DNA of 64,000 nt, from contig CAMYJG010000002.1 of NCBI GenBank assembly GCA_947258695.1, forward strand, positions 118,179 to 182,178, read 5' to 3'. This document shows, piece after piece, positions 9,130 through 18,790 of this stretch. Origin of the DNA: an uncultured Ectothiorhodospiraceae bacterium. GTDB taxonomy: Bacteria > Pseudomonadota > Gammaproteobacteria > UBA6429 > Thiohalophilaceae. The notes below the pieces were generated by a model. That model was not told where the DNA came from, made no database searches, and saw only the letters and a list, made by a program, of their open reading frames with translations. A program made the position numbers and the translations under genes. How positions within the stretch are numbered: position 1 is the first letter of the stretch; the number at the start of each line of letters is the position of its first letter.

Positions 9130-10722
9130 ATGTCGATAGTCATATCAATCGTAAAGCTACCCGAAGGCGCGGTAGATACAAAAGCTACTCATACTTTCGC
9201 TACCGAAGGCGGAACAATCGGGCGAAGCTCTGATAACACATGGGTACTTGAAGATCCTGAACGTTTTATTTCTTCACAGCATAGTCAAATTAGTTATGAA
9301 AATGGTCAGTACTACATTACTGATCTAAGTACTAACGGTACTTTTTCTAATGGTGCATCGGAGCCCATTGGGAAAGGGAATACAATTCAACTTAATGATG
9401 GTGACAAATTCGCATTAGGTGACTATGAATTCCAGGCAAGTGTATGGCAACCTAACAAACAATCGGCATCGCCAAACCAGGGCCCGTTTGCTGAGGCAGC
9501 TCCGGCTCCACCAATAGAAAATCAAGCAGTAGCCGCTCAGCCTGTTGATAACATGGCTGAACAGGATTATTTTGCCTCTGCCAACTCATCAAGTGTTGAT
9601 AATTTTGCCAGCTCAGTCTCGGGGCATGTGCCAGGTTCTGATTCTTTATTTAGCCCGGAGCCAATGGAAACCGATCCATTAGCCGTGTTAGATAACGCAC
9701 GCCAGGTACCGGGCTTTAATAATTCATTCGAGAGTAATTCTTTTGAGAGTAATTCATTTCCTGATACAAGCATGTCTGATCAGGCTGATCCCTTGCAACA
9801 ATCGGTTAGTTGGCCATCATCGACATTAGAAACCGGCGCTATACCAGAAGATTGGGACCTTAATGATACACCAGCTGCAGCGGTATCGAACAAAGCGAAT
9901 TTTATGACAAATGAAATTCCTGCAGATGCGCCTGTCATAACAAAATCAGAAGATGAAAAGAAAATTGATTTAGAAAAAGCCAATGAAAAGATTCTGGCTG
10001 AGATCGCTGTCTTGAAGAAGCAGGCTCAAAAACAGGCATTACAACAACAAATAGAGAAAAATACCCAGGCTCAGCAAACCCCGAAGGCTGAGCCACAACA
10101 GCAACAGGTCGGACGTACTTCAACTAATCAGGAACAATCATTAATTGCTGCTTTAGGTCTCTCTTCAAATAATTTATCAGATGAAAAAGTCATTGAAATT
10201 AACCAGGTTGTTGGGGAACTGGTACGTGAAACAATAACTGGCATGATGCAGGTGTTAAGTTCACGTAGCACAATTAAAAATGAATTCCGTATGAATGTAA
10301 CAACCATTCAGCCAGTTGAAAATAATCCTTTAAAATTTTCTGCAAACGTTGATGATGCGATTGAGAATATGTTTATTAAAGATGGTAATGCCTATAAAAA
10401 ACCAGTTGAAGCCATTAAAGAAGGTTTTGAAGGCATAGCGGAGCACCAGGTCGCGATTCTGGCTGGAATTCGCACTGCATTTAAAGGTGTTATTAACAGG
10501 TTCGATCCAGATACTTTAGAAAAACGGTTTGAACAATTCAATAAGCCTGGAATTATTCCTGGTATGACTAAGGGAAAAAATTGGGAGTCCTATAAGCATT
10601 ACTATCAGGAGCTTGTAGATGATATGGATAATTCATTTCAACATTTGTTTGGTTATGAGTTTGTTCAGGCATATGAAGAGCAGTTACAAAAACTCGCGAT
10701 TGCTCGCAAAACACAAAATTAA
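9130..10722 (+). CDS. tagH: T6SS-associated FHA-domain protein TagH
   Basis: A protein of 530 residues. Residues about 27-100 form an FHA phosphothreonine-binding domain with G-R-S-x-D-N-x-W, S-S-Q-H-S-Q-I-S-Y, and D-L-S-T-N-G-T-F. A long low-complexity linker (about 110-300) is rich in Ala, Pro, Gln and Ser and includes a tandem S-F-E-S-N repeat. A charged coiled-coil stretch follows at about 275-315. The C-terminal 200 residues match the T6SS FHA C-terminal domain, with S-R-S-T-I-K-N-E-F-R and N-P-L-K-F. In Pseudomonas and Agrobacterium this protein (Fha) relays the PpkA/PppA phosphorylation signal to the secretion apparatus. It is the first gene of the plus arm. Confidence 0.94.
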   Translation: MSIVISIVKLPEGAVDTKATHTFATEGGTIGRSSDNTWVLEDPERFISSQHSQISYENGQYYITDLSTNGTFSNGASEPIGKGNTIQLNDGDKFALGDYEFQASVWQPNKQSASPNQGPFAEAAPAPPIENQAVAAQPVDNMAEQDYFASANSSSVDNFASSVSGHVPGSDSLFSPEPMETDPLAVLDNARQVPGFNNSFESNSFESNSFPDTSMSDQADPLQQSVSWPSSTLETGAIPEDWDLNDTPAAAVSNKANFMTNEIPADAPVITKSEDEKKIDLEKANEKILAEIAVLKKQAQKQALQQQIEKNTQAQQTPKAEPQQQQVGRTSTNQEQSLIAALGLSSNNLSDEKVIEINQVVGELVRETITGMMQVLSSRSTIKNEFRMNVTTIQPVENNPLKFSANVDDAIENMFIKDGNAYKKPVEAIKEGFEGIAEHQVAILAGIRTAFKGVINRFDPDTLEKRFEQFNKPGIIPGMTKGKNWESYKHYYQELVDDMDNSFQHLFGYEFVQAYEEQLQKLAIARKTQN

Positions 10723-10744
10723 AAAATACAGTTAGGGAACAACA

Positions 10745-11323
10745 ATGAAAACTCCACTATTTTTAAAAGTTATACTGTTAGCTATTGCGTCTCTTTCATT
10801 GTCTGCATGTTCAACGATTAACACCTCAATTGGTGGTTTTTTTAATATGGACACTGACCTTGAAATTAAATTTAAAGTCGATGCAGATGTAAATCCGGAT
10901 GACGATAGAAAACCATCACCTCTGTTTGTCAGAATGTACCAGTTGAAGTCTACAAAAATGTTTAATAAAGCCAACTTTATTGACCTTTATGAAAAAGATA
11001 AAGAAGTACTGGGTGCCGATATGCTTTCAAAACAAGTATTAAGACGGATTAAACCAGGTGAAAGCAGGGATGAAAATTTTGTTTTAAATAAAAAAACTCG
11101 TTACATAGGTTTGTATGCAGAATTTTTACAATACAAAAAATCCGCTTATAAATTAATTATTCCTGTCGTACCGACAAATGTTATTGGTACAACTGAAGAA
11201 GTGTTGGTTGCAGGTAACCGATTAGTTCATTTGAATGGTGAAAATCAAAATTCGCAAAATTCATCTGCTGATATGAGTGCGGCAGGTGAAAAAGCAAGCA
11301 AGCTGAAAGGTTTGCTTAAATAA
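10745..11323 (+). CDS. tssJ: T6SS outer-membrane lipoprotein TssJ
   Basis: A protein of 192 residues with a lipoprotein signal peptide: a hydrophobic core, then the lipobox L-S-A-C with the lipidated Cys at residue 22. The mature part has the TssJ pattern P-L-F-V-R-M-Y-Q-L-K, F-x-x-A-x-F-x-D-L-Y and a L-x-P-G-E-type segment (I-K-P-G-E-S). TssJ anchors the TssJ-TssL-TssM membrane complex in the outer membrane by binding the periplasmic end of TssM. It lies 22 bases after tagH in the same operon. Confidence 0.93.
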   Translation: MKTPLFLKVILLAIASLSLSACSTINTSIGGFFNMDTDLEIKFKVDADVNPDDDRKPSPLFVRMYQLKSTKMFNKANFIDLYEKDKEVLGADMLSKQVLRRIKPGESRDENFVLNKKTRYIGLYAEFLQYKKSAYKLIIPVVPTNVIGTTEEVLVAGNRLVHLNGENQNSQNSSADMSAAGEKASKLKGLLK

Positions 11324-11350
11324 TTATTTAAGGGATACAGGCAAAATATT

Positions 11351-12685
11351 ATGTCTTTAAACAGTAAAGTTGTTTGGTCAGAAGGGATGTTTCTTAATCC
11401 GCAGCATTTTCAACAACAAGAACGTTATTTCGAACGTTATGTTGAAGGTAAATGCTCAGCATATGGAGCTTACGGTTGGGGTTTGCAGGAATTTGAAGTT
11501 GACCAGGAGCTTCTCAAGCTAGGGAAAATATCCATTTTAAGTGCGAAAGGTGTTTTTCCAGATGGGACACCGTTTAGTTTCCCAAACATTGATGACGCAC
11601 CGGCTGTTTTTGAAGTACCTGAGAATACGCACAACTGTATTGTTTACCTTGCAGTACCGGTCAAACGTGCAGGTGCAGTCGATGTTTTATCAGAGCAAGA
11701 TGCACAAGGATTAGCACGATACTACTCAAGTGAACAAGATATCCGTGATGTGACAATCGACGGCGGGGACAATGTTTCGATAAATGTTGGTAAGTTGCGT
11801 TTTAGATTGTTATTAAAAACTGATGATTTGAGTGGTTATGCATGTATCGGTATCTTGCGCATTGCCGAGTCGCGTGAAGACAAAAATGTGTTACTAGACG
11901 ATCAATATATACCAACGTGCCTGGATTGTAATGCATCTCCGAAACTTGCTGGATTTATCTCAGAACTTTCTGGTTTGTTACATCACCGTGGTGAATCTAT
12001 TGCGGGACGCATGGGTGATACAAACCGGGGCGGAACAGCTGAAATTGCAGATTACATGATGTTGCAATTAGTTAACCGTCTTGAGCCAATGGCTAATCAT
12101 TTATCACAAGTACAGGGATTACATCCGGAACAATTATTTTCTGAGTCAGTACAAATGATTGGCGAGTTATCTACCTTTGTTGCTAAAAATAAAAGACCGC
12201 CTGTTTTTCCTCAATATTTACATGACAGCTTGCAGGAAACCTTTGTCCCTGTCATGAGTTCGTTAAGACAGTGCCTGAGCATGGTCTATGAACAAACTGC
12301 AACTTCACTTGCTCTGGTTGAAAAAAATTATGGTATTCGTGTTGCACAAATTCCGGATCGTTCTTTTATTTCCAATGCATTGTTTGTTTTAGCAGTGAAA
12401 GCCGATGTGCCTGAAAATACGTTACGCACACATTTGCCTGCACAAATTAAAGTTGGCCCGGTTGAGCGAATTCGTCAACTAGTCAATGCAGCAATGCCAG
12501 GTATTCCATTAAAGGCCTTACCGGTTGCACCACGTCAGATTCCATATCACTCGGGTTATACCTACTTTGAACTGGAACAACAAAGTGAATTCTGGAAAGA
12601 ATTACAGAACTCAGGTGGTTTTGCCTTTCATGTAGGTGGCGATTTTCCAGGGCTAGAGCTTGAGCTTTGGGCTATTCGACAATAA
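11351..12685 (+). CDS. tssK: T6SS baseplate-to-membrane connector TssK
   Basis: A protein of 444 residues of the TssK/ImpJ/VasE family. It opens with the signature V-V-W-S-E-G-M-F-L-N-P-Q-H-F-Q-Q-Q-E-R-Y. The C-terminal domain has the V-G-P-V-E-R-I-R-Q-L-V-N and L-P-G-x-P-L type segments (M-P-G-I-P-L) and the Y-F-E-L-E-Q-Q-S-E-F-W motif. TssK trimers connect the baseplate wedges to TssL and TssM. Length is normal for the family and no defect is seen. Confidence 0.97.
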   Translation: MSLNSKVVWSEGMFLNPQHFQQQERYFERYVEGKCSAYGAYGWGLQEFEVDQELLKLGKISILSAKGVFPDGTPFSFPNIDDAPAVFEVPENTHNCIVYLAVPVKRAGAVDVLSEQDAQGLARYYSSEQDIRDVTIDGGDNVSINVGKLRFRLLLKTDDLSGYACIGILRIAESREDKNVLLDDQYIPTCLDCNASPKLAGFISELSGLLHHRGESIAGRMGDTNRGGTAEIADYMMLQLVNRLEPMANHLSQVQGLHPEQLFSESVQMIGELSTFVAKNKRPPVFPQYLHDSLQETFVPVMSSLRQCLSMVYEQTATSLALVEKNYGIRVAQIPDRSFISNALFVLAVKADVPENTLRTHLPAQIKVGPVERIRQLVNAAMPGIPLKALPVAPRQIPYHSGYTYFELEQQSEFWKELQNSGGFAFHVGGDFPGLELELWAIRQ

Positions 12686-12704
12686 TTAAATTTAGGTTAC
12701 GGCT

Positions 12705-13655
12705 ATGTCTACAGATAATTCTGATAAAACTGTTTTTCGGCAACCTGCGGGAGCAGCTGATCGTACTGTGATGCGTCCTCGCCCAGGCGGCAGAGGTAAT
12801 GCACCTCAGCAGGCACCGGCTCAGCAACAAGTGCCTAACCAACAAGGGCAGCAAGCCTATACTCCTCCACCAACTCAACAGGCGTCCTCTGCTGCATTTG
12901 AGACACAAGCTGCTTATTTCAGAACAGGCAACGGATTAAATCCCCTGGTTAATGCTGCCTCAACTTTAATAGCGGTATTTGAGAAAACACATAAGTCTAT
13001 GAGTCATCCAAATGTTGGTGGTCTTCATCAACGTTTAGTTAACGAGATAAAAGCATTTGAAACCAAAGCTAAAGAAAAAGGCATTAAACCTGAAATCGTA
13101 CTATCAGCACGTTACATCTTGTGCACCGTATTAGATGAAGCAGTATTAAACACGCCATGGGGTGCAGAAAGTGCATGGACTCAACGTACTTTACTTAGCA
13201 TGTTTCATAATGAAACGGCAGGTGGAGAAAAGTTTTTCCTTATTCTTGATCGCATGCGTGATATGCCTGCTGAAAATTTATACATCCTGGAAATGATATA
13301 TATCTTTTTAAGTTTAGGTTATGAAGGTAAATACCGTGTAATACATCGTGGCAAAGAAGCACTGGAACAAATTAGAGATGAGTTGTTCAGAATTATCAGA
13401 AATCATCGCGGTGAATATGAACGATCTTTATCACCTAGTTGGCATGGTTTAGGCCGAATAAAAAATTCCCTGGCTGAATATATTCCTATGTGGGTTGTTG
13501 CCAGCGTGGTAGGTGGCGTCCTGTTATTGAGTTACTCAGGCTTTCGTTACTGGTTATACCAGTCATCAGCTCCGGTTGCACAGCAGTTAACAAATATTGC
13601 TATTGATAAAGTTGATAAGACAAACAGGCGTTTTAGCCCGGGTAAGAAAATTTAA
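12705..13655 (+). CDS. tssL: T6SS inner-membrane protein TssL (DotU/IcmH)
   Basis: A protein of 316 residues. After a Gln/Pro-rich tail of about 65 residues comes the cytoplasmic DotU domain, with N-P-L-V-N-A-A, R-Y-I-L-C-T-V-L-D-E-A-V-L, P-W-G and L-L-S-M-F-H-N-E-T-A-G-G-E-K-F. A single C-terminal membrane segment lies at about residues 265-285. There is no OmpA-like peptidoglycan-binding domain. The tail carries two D-x-T-V motifs (Thr9 in D-K-T-V-F-R, Thr21 in D-R-T-V-M-R-P). In Agrobacterium, PpkA phosphorylates TssL on an N-terminal Thr (Thr14) that Fha then binds, so these are likely sites here. Confidence 0.94.
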   Translation: MSTDNSDKTVFRQPAGAADRTVMRPRPGGRGNAPQQAPAQQQVPNQQGQQAYTPPPTQQASSAAFETQAAYFRTGNGLNPLVNAASTLIAVFEKTHKSMSHPNVGGLHQRLVNEIKAFETKAKEKGIKPEIVLSARYILCTVLDEAVLNTPWGAESAWTQRTLLSMFHNETAGGEKFFLILDRMRDMPAENLYILEMIYIFLSLGYEGKYRVIHRGKEALEQIRDELFRIIRNHRGEYERSLSPSWHGLGRIKNSLAEYIPMWVVASVVGGVLLLSYSGFRYWLYQSSAPVAQQLTNIAIDKVDKTNRRFSPGKKI

Positions 13656-13668
13656 TTGAGTTTTTATT

Positions 13669-16600
13669 ATGTCTAAAGTTATTGAATTCTTTAAAAACAG
13701 GGTAGTGATATCAATCATTGGCTTGATTGCTCTTTCATTATTAATCTGGTTTGCTGGGCCAACGATTAAGTTTGGTGAAAGTAATACCGCACCACTAGGT
13801 AGCGATGTTGCACGTCTTGTATTAATCATGATCATACTTGTTGCATGGGGGTTAAATAACCTTCGTGTGCAAATGCAGGATAAAAAACATAATGAAGATT
13901 TGGTAGTAGATTTACAGGAAAACCAGTCTAATAATGCAACTTCTGAGCAAACCCAGGAAGAAATGCATTTGATGAATGATCGATTTACCCAGGCATTAGC
14001 AACATTAAAGAAACTAAAATTTAAAGGCCGCGGCAGTAAAAAAGCGTTATATGAATTACCCTGGTACATCATTATTGGACCACCCGGTTCTGGAAAAACA
14101 ACAGCTCTGATTAATTCAACCCTGGATTTTCCTTTAGCCGAGCAATTTGGTAAAGGAGCACTGCAAGGCGTGGGCGGTACACGTAATTGTGATTGGTGGT
14201 TTACCAATGAAGCAGTACTTATAGATACAGCAGGTCGATATACCACTCAGGATAGTCATAAAGTTGTCGATAGTTCGGCGTGGGAAGGTTTTTTAAGCTT
14301 ATTGAAACGTAATAGACGCAGACGCCCAATCAATGGTGCCATTGTTGCTATTAGCTTGCTGGATTTATTATCACAAACGGATGAAGAACGCATTATGCAT
14401 GCGAAAACCATCCGTTCACGCATCGATGAATTAATGGATAAGCTGGAGATTCGTTTTCCTATTTATTTAATGTTTACCAAAACCGATCTTGTTTCTGGTT
14501 TTTCCGAGTTTTTTGAAGACCTTGGTAAAGAAGATAGGGAACAGGTTTGGGGAATTAGTTTACCTAACGCGCCTAAAGTTTCTCAAAGCCCGGACTTTGA
14601 TTACCTCGACGGTGAATATAATAAACTTTTTGAAAGAATCTATGAACGCGTATTGTGGCGTATGCACCAGGAACGAGATGTAGCACGTCGTGGCGCGATA
14701 CAAGGCTTCCCGCAACAAATGGAAAACCTTAAAGGCATTATAGATAGCTTCATTAAACAAACATTTGTTAAAAACCGTTATCAATTCCAGCCTTATCTAC
14801 GTGGTATGTATTTCACCAGTGGTACGCAAGATGGAACGCCGATAGACAGAATGATGACATCAGTATCATCGAATTTTGGCTTTGCCCGTGAATCTGTGCA
14901 GCAAACCAACCAACAAGGTAAGAGTTTCTTTATTGGACAGCTTTTCCGAAATATTATTTTTCCAGAGTCAGAACTAGTAGGTTCTAACCGCAAATATGAA
15001 ACATTTATTCGCTGGCTACAACGTGCGAGCTATGCTGGTTTTGCAGGCATTGCGATTATTATGTTCGTGGTATGGGCAGGCAGTTTTACTCGTAATGAAA
15101 TGTTTATGCACGAAGTGCAAACCTATATTGCAGAATATAAAGCTGAGAAGAAGCGACAAAATAATTGGTCATCTGACATACGTACAGTCTTACCATCATT
15201 AAATGCATTAGCAAAAGCGAGTATTGTATATAACCAGGAAGAGCACCCGTGGTTATCTGGTTTAGGTTTGTATGATGGAAATGTTGATGCAGCAGCAGAT
15301 AAAGCATACGAAGCCCAGTTGAAGAAGATATTTTTACCGAAATTATTGAATTATTTAGAGACATACCTGCAGAAAGGACATCGTGGCGGCGATCTTTATA
15401 ATACGTTTAGAACTTACCTTATGTTTCAAAAAGTTGAACATATGGACAGGGACTTAATTACAGACTGGTTTACAACAAATTGGCAAGCTCAATACCATGG
15501 CCAGGCAACAAAACGTAAAGAACTAGAAAAACATTTACATGCCTTGTTAAACCTTGATATGGAACCTGTGACATTAAAACCCAGGTTAGTGAAAGCGACA
15601 CGTTCGCTTCTTTTGCGTGTGCCTGTTTCAAAACGCATATACAGCAGAATAAAGACAAATCCAAAGTACATTCAAAAGGTCAATTTGCTTAATGAATTTG
15701 GTGAAACGGTTCGCCGAAGTTATGTGAATAATGCAAGAGTGAATAATAATTTATCGACACCATTAATGTTTACTCTTGAAGGTTATGAAAATATTGATTT
15801 ATCACCTGAATCAGACGTGATATCTAATATTGTAAATGAGCGCTGGGTTTTATCTGATGATAAAACAGCAAAAGTCGACTTTATAAAAGATGATCTGGAT
15901 GAAATAAGTAAAAAGGTAAAGGACCATTATTTATCTGATTACAAACAGCACTGGGCCAAGGTATATAAAACATTAGAAGTTGATTCGTTCAAAAGTTTAA
16001 AGAATGCTAACGACGTGTTATCAAACTTTACCGATCCGGTGTACTCGCCACTTATTTCTATTTTGCAGGTTGGCGCAACAAACACGCAACTATCCAGTCA
16101 ACTTTTTGCTAACCTGGCAGATGATCATAAAGAAGGCGCGACAGGAAAATTAACTGGCTTTGCTGCTTCAAAAGCCAAGTGGACTAAAGTTGATAAAGAG
16201 TTCCGTAGCGTAAATGTCCTTATGCGTGAGTCAGGTAAACAACCTGCACCTATAAACGGGATTATTACAAAAGTTCAGCAGCTTTATGAATTTGTCAACG
16301 AAATATCGATATCACCTGATCCAGCGAAAATGTCGTTTGATATTGCTAAGGCACGTTATCAAAGTGGAGCGGGTAATGCGATTACTTCACTTTATGCTTA
16401 CGCCAAGAACACACCACAACCGGTCAAGCGTTGGTTAACTAAACTATCCAGTGAAACATGGAAGGTAGTATTACAGTCCGCACATCAACATGTGAATTCT
16501 GAATGGCGCACGCAAATTTATGAACCCTATATGCGTGGCTTAGCGGGTCGTTATCCTTTGAAACGTTCTTCACGTGACGAACTGGCATTGTTTGACTTTA

Positions 16601-17223
16601 CGGAATTCTTTAAACCTGAAGGAACAATGGATAAGTTTTATACGGCATATATGAAACCATTTATTAATACCCGCGGTGGTGCATGGTCTAGCCGGGTTAT
16701 TGATAAATATAGTCTGGGCTTATCTAAACGAACACTTAGACAGGTGCAAAGAGCACAATCTATAAAAAATATTTTCTTTAGAACAAACCCGGCGATGCCA
16801 AGTTTATCATTCCAGTTAAAGCCACATAAAATGGATAAAACCGATGCACGTTTTACGCTCGAGATTGGTAATAAGAGTATCGCTTACAGTCATGGTCCGA
16901 AATTTTGGAAAACATTACAGTGGGCGGGTGATGATGAGCATAACCGGGTAAGAATAATATTTGAAGATTTAGATGAACGTGAACATTCTAAAGATTATGA
17001 CGGTCCATGGGCATGGTTTAGATTACAGGATCATTCTGTACTAAAGAAAACCAGGAAATCGAATGTTTACTTAGTGACATATAATATCAACAAAACTAAT
17101 GATAGCTCGTTGAGCTCGAAGAAATATGCGCATGCAGTAACTTATAAGATTAAAGCGAAAAGTGTTAATAATCCATTTAGTAAAAATCTATTAGGTACAT
17201 TCAGAGTTCCTGAGAGAATTTAG
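13669..17223 (+). CDS. tssM: T6SS inner-membrane protein TssM (IcmF)
   Basis: This 1184-residue protein is TssM, the core of the membrane complex that spans the periplasm and meets TssJ. Two membrane segments lie near residues 10-33 and 46-66, and a third near 452-474. A cytoplasmic NTPase domain sits between them, with an intact Walker A motif G-P-P-G-S-G-K-T-T at 137-145 and a D-T-A-G-R-Y segment after it. The long periplasmic part ends in the IcmF C-terminal region. Some TssM proteins lack Walker A; this one keeps it. It lies 13 bases after tssL and 4 before tagF. Confidence 0.97.
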   Translation: MSKVIEFFKNRVVISIIGLIALSLLIWFAGPTIKFGESNTAPLGSDVARLVLIMIILVAWGLNNLRVQMQDKKHNEDLVVDLQENQSNNATSEQTQEEMHLMNDRFTQALATLKKLKFKGRGSKKALYELPWYIIIGPPGSGKTTALINSTLDFPLAEQFGKGALQGVGGTRNCDWWFTNEAVLIDTAGRYTTQDSHKVVDSSAWEGFLSLLKRNRRRRPINGAIVAISLLDLLSQTDEERIMHAKTIRSRIDELMDKLEIRFPIYLMFTKTDLVSGFSEFFEDLGKEDREQVWGISLPNAPKVSQSPDFDYLDGEYNKLFERIYERVLWRMHQERDVARRGAIQGFPQQMENLKGIIDSFIKQTFVKNRYQFQPYLRGMYFTSGTQDGTPIDRMMTSVSSNFGFARESVQQTNQQGKSFFIGQLFRNIIFPESELVGSNRKYETFIRWLQRASYAGFAGIAIIMFVVWAGSFTRNEMFMHEVQTYIAEYKAEKKRQNNWSSDIRTVLPSLNALAKASIVYNQEEHPWLSGLGLYDGNVDAAADKAYEAQLKKIFLPKLLNYLETYLQKGHRGGDLYNTFRTYLMFQKVEHMDRDLITDWFTTNWQAQYHGQATKRKELEKHLHALLNLDMEPVTLKPRLVKATRSLLLRVPVSKRIYSRIKTNPKYIQKVNLLNEFGETVRRSYVNNARVNNNLSTPLMFTLEGYENIDLSPESDVISNIVNERWVLSDDKTAKVDFIKDDLDEISKKVKDHYLSDYKQHWAKVYKTLEVDSFKSLKNANDVLSNFTDPVYSPLISILQVGATNTQLSSQLFANLADDHKEGATGKLTGFAASKAKWTKVDKEFRSVNVLMRESGKQPAPINGIITKVQQLYEFVNEISISPDPAKMSFDIAKARYQSGAGNAITSLYAYAKNTPQPVKRWLTKLSSETWKVVLQSAHQHVNSEWRTQIYEPYMRGLAGRYPLKRSSRDELALFDFTEFFKPEGTMDKFYTAYMKPFINTRGGAWSSRVIDKYSLGLSKRTLRQVQRAQSIKNIFFRTNPAMPSLSFQLKPHKMDKTDARFTLEIGNKSIAYSHGPKFWKTLQWAGDDEHNRVRIIFEDLDEREHSKDYDGPWAWFRLQDHSVLKKTRKSNVYLVTYNINKTNDSSLSSKKYAHAVTYKIKAKSVNNPFSKNLLGTFRVPERI

Positions 17224-17227
17224 TTAT

Positions 17228-17977
17228 ATGAATATGCAAGCTGACACAATTGGATTATTTGGTAAATTACCTGCGCATGGTGATTTTGTACAAAGAAATC
17301 TGTCTGCCGGATTTATAAATGCATGGGATGAATGGCTTCAGCATTTTATTTCCGGTACTCAGGAACAACTAGGCGAAGCATGGTTAGATATTTATTTAAC
17401 CAGTCCTTTATGGCGCTTTGTATTTTCATCGGGGATTATTGATGAAAATAACTGGACTGGAGTTATGATCCCAAGTGTTGATCGTGTTGGTCGTTATTAT
17501 CCTTTTTCAATTGTAAAACAATTACCACAAGATATTAACCCTTGCGAATTCATTCAGTTACAGACTGCCTGGTACAAAGAAATTGAGAATCTTGCATTAG
17601 CTGCGCTTGACGGTGAAATTTTAATTGATGATTTATTGCTGGAATTAGAAACCAGAACAGTTGAACATCAGAGTGACTATACTCGTTCAGGTTTTAATAT
17701 CGATAGCGATGGTTTTCAGTTTGATATGGAATTTGAAGAACAATCCATATCTACAGTTTATCCATTGCTGCTTGATTCTGTTATGACTAAATCATTTCAA
17801 AGTTACAGTGTTTGGCAAACATCAGGTTCAGATTGTATTCGCCCATGTTTATTTAGCACCCAGGGATTACCAAGTGTGCAAAAAATGCCAGCAATGCTTA
17901 ATGGAGATTGGCAGGGATGCGCCTGGCAACAACCTTATCTGATGAATCAATTACAAAGTTTCCGGGAAGACGTATGA
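17228..17977 (+). CDS. tagF: T6SS-associated protein TagF
   Basis: A protein of 249 residues of the TagF/ImpM family. The N-terminus has the hallmark G-L-F-G-K-L-P-A-H-G-D-F-V-Q-R, followed by W-D-E-W-L-Q and P-L-W-R-F-V. Further on, G-V-M-I-P-S-V-D-R-V-G-R-Y-Y-P-F is nearly invariant in the family. In Pseudomonas and Agrobacterium, TagF is a post-translational repressor of T6SS that acts through Fha. It overlaps pppA by four bases (ATGA). Confidence 0.95.
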   Translation: MNMQADTIGLFGKLPAHGDFVQRNLSAGFINAWDEWLQHFISGTQEQLGEAWLDIYLTSPLWRFVFSSGIIDENNWTGVMIPSVDRVGRYYPFSIVKQLPQDINPCEFIQLQTAWYKEIENLALAALDGEILIDDLLLELETRTVEHQSDYTRSGFNIDSDGFQFDMEFEEQSISTVYPLLLDSVMTKSFQSYSVWQTSGSDCIRPCLFSTQGLPSVQKMPAMLNGDWQGCAWQQPYLMNQLQSFREDV

Positions 17978-18765
17978 GTGATACAACAATAAGACGTCCG
18001 ATAAAGTGGAATTCATCAGCTGATACCAATGTGGGTATGGTAAGAGAAGTGAATGAAGATTCAATTATGTCAAATCCGGAAGCAGGGCTTTGGGCTGTAG
18101 CAGATGGTATGGGAGGTTATGAGGCCGGAGATGTTGCCAGTAATATGATTGTTTCATCTCTCGCAGAAATCTCAAAACATGAACACCTGGCTACGTTTAT
18201 CGATAATATTGAAGATAAAATTATCGATGCGAATCAACGTATTCTCGAGTACTCAAATATTATGCATGACGGTCGTATGCTAGGTAGCACGATCGTTAGC
18301 TTGTTAATTAAAGGCCAGGTAGGTGTTTGTTTATGGGCTGGCGATTCAAGACTTTATTTGTTGCGCAATAATCAACTACAACAACTCTCACGCGATCATA
18401 GTCATGTTCAGGAGCTTTTAGACCAGGGCGCAATAACTGAAGAAGAAGCGCTTAGTCACCCTGATGCAAATGTTATTACGCGTGCCGTTGGTACAAGTAA
18501 TGAATTATATATCGATGTAAACGCTTTTAATGTTCAGTTAGGTGATACTTTTTTGTTGTGTAGTGATGGTTTATACAATGCGGTTGATGAATTTGAAATA
18601 GAAGAACAAATGCGAAGTCATGATACTGATAATGCGGTAAAACAACTCATTGTGAAAGCGCTTGAAAATGGAGCGCCTGATAATGTTTCGATTGTGATGG
18701 TGAAAAGTGTTTCTGAAAATAACCGCAGCCAGTTAAATGCACTCAACCCGGTAACAAGTCATTAA
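17974..18765 (+). CDS. pppA: T6SS phosphoprotein phosphatase PppA (PP2C type)
   Basis: A protein of 263 residues. I place the start at the ATG at 17974, which overlaps the tagF stop, because the PP2C fold begins soon after it; an upstream in-frame ATG at 17908 lies wholly within tagF. Metal-binding motifs are intact: V-N-E-D-S near the start, A-D-G-M-G-G-Y, W-A-G-D-S-R, C-S-D-G-L-Y and P-D-N-V-S. PppA removes the phosphate placed by PpkA and so switches secretion off. No membrane segment is seen. Confidence 0.94.
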   Translation: MSDTTIRRPIKWNSSADTNVGMVREVNEDSIMSNPEAGLWAVADGMGGYEAGDVASNMIVSSLAEISKHEHLATFIDNIEDKIIDANQRILEYSNIMHDGRMLGSTIVSLLIKGQVGVCLWAGDSRLYLLRNNQLQQLSRDHSHVQELLDQGAITEEEALSHPDANVITRAVGTSNELYIDVNAFNVQLGDTFLLCSDGLYNAVDEFEIEEQMRSHDTDNAVKQLIVKALENGAPDNVSIVMVKSVSENNRSQLNALNPVTSH

Positions 18766-18790
18766 TTTGTTTTAGCGAGCTACTTAAACT

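Noticed and set aside
9567-10123. Overlapping minus-strand open frames inside tagH
   Set aside because: They lie within the low-complexity linker of the FHA protein, lack ribosome sites and resemble no family; they arise from biased codon use.
13587-14246. A 219-codon minus-strand frame across the tssL/tssM border
   Set aside because: It is antisense to well-conserved TssL and TssM coding sequence, has no ribosome site and no recognisable motif.
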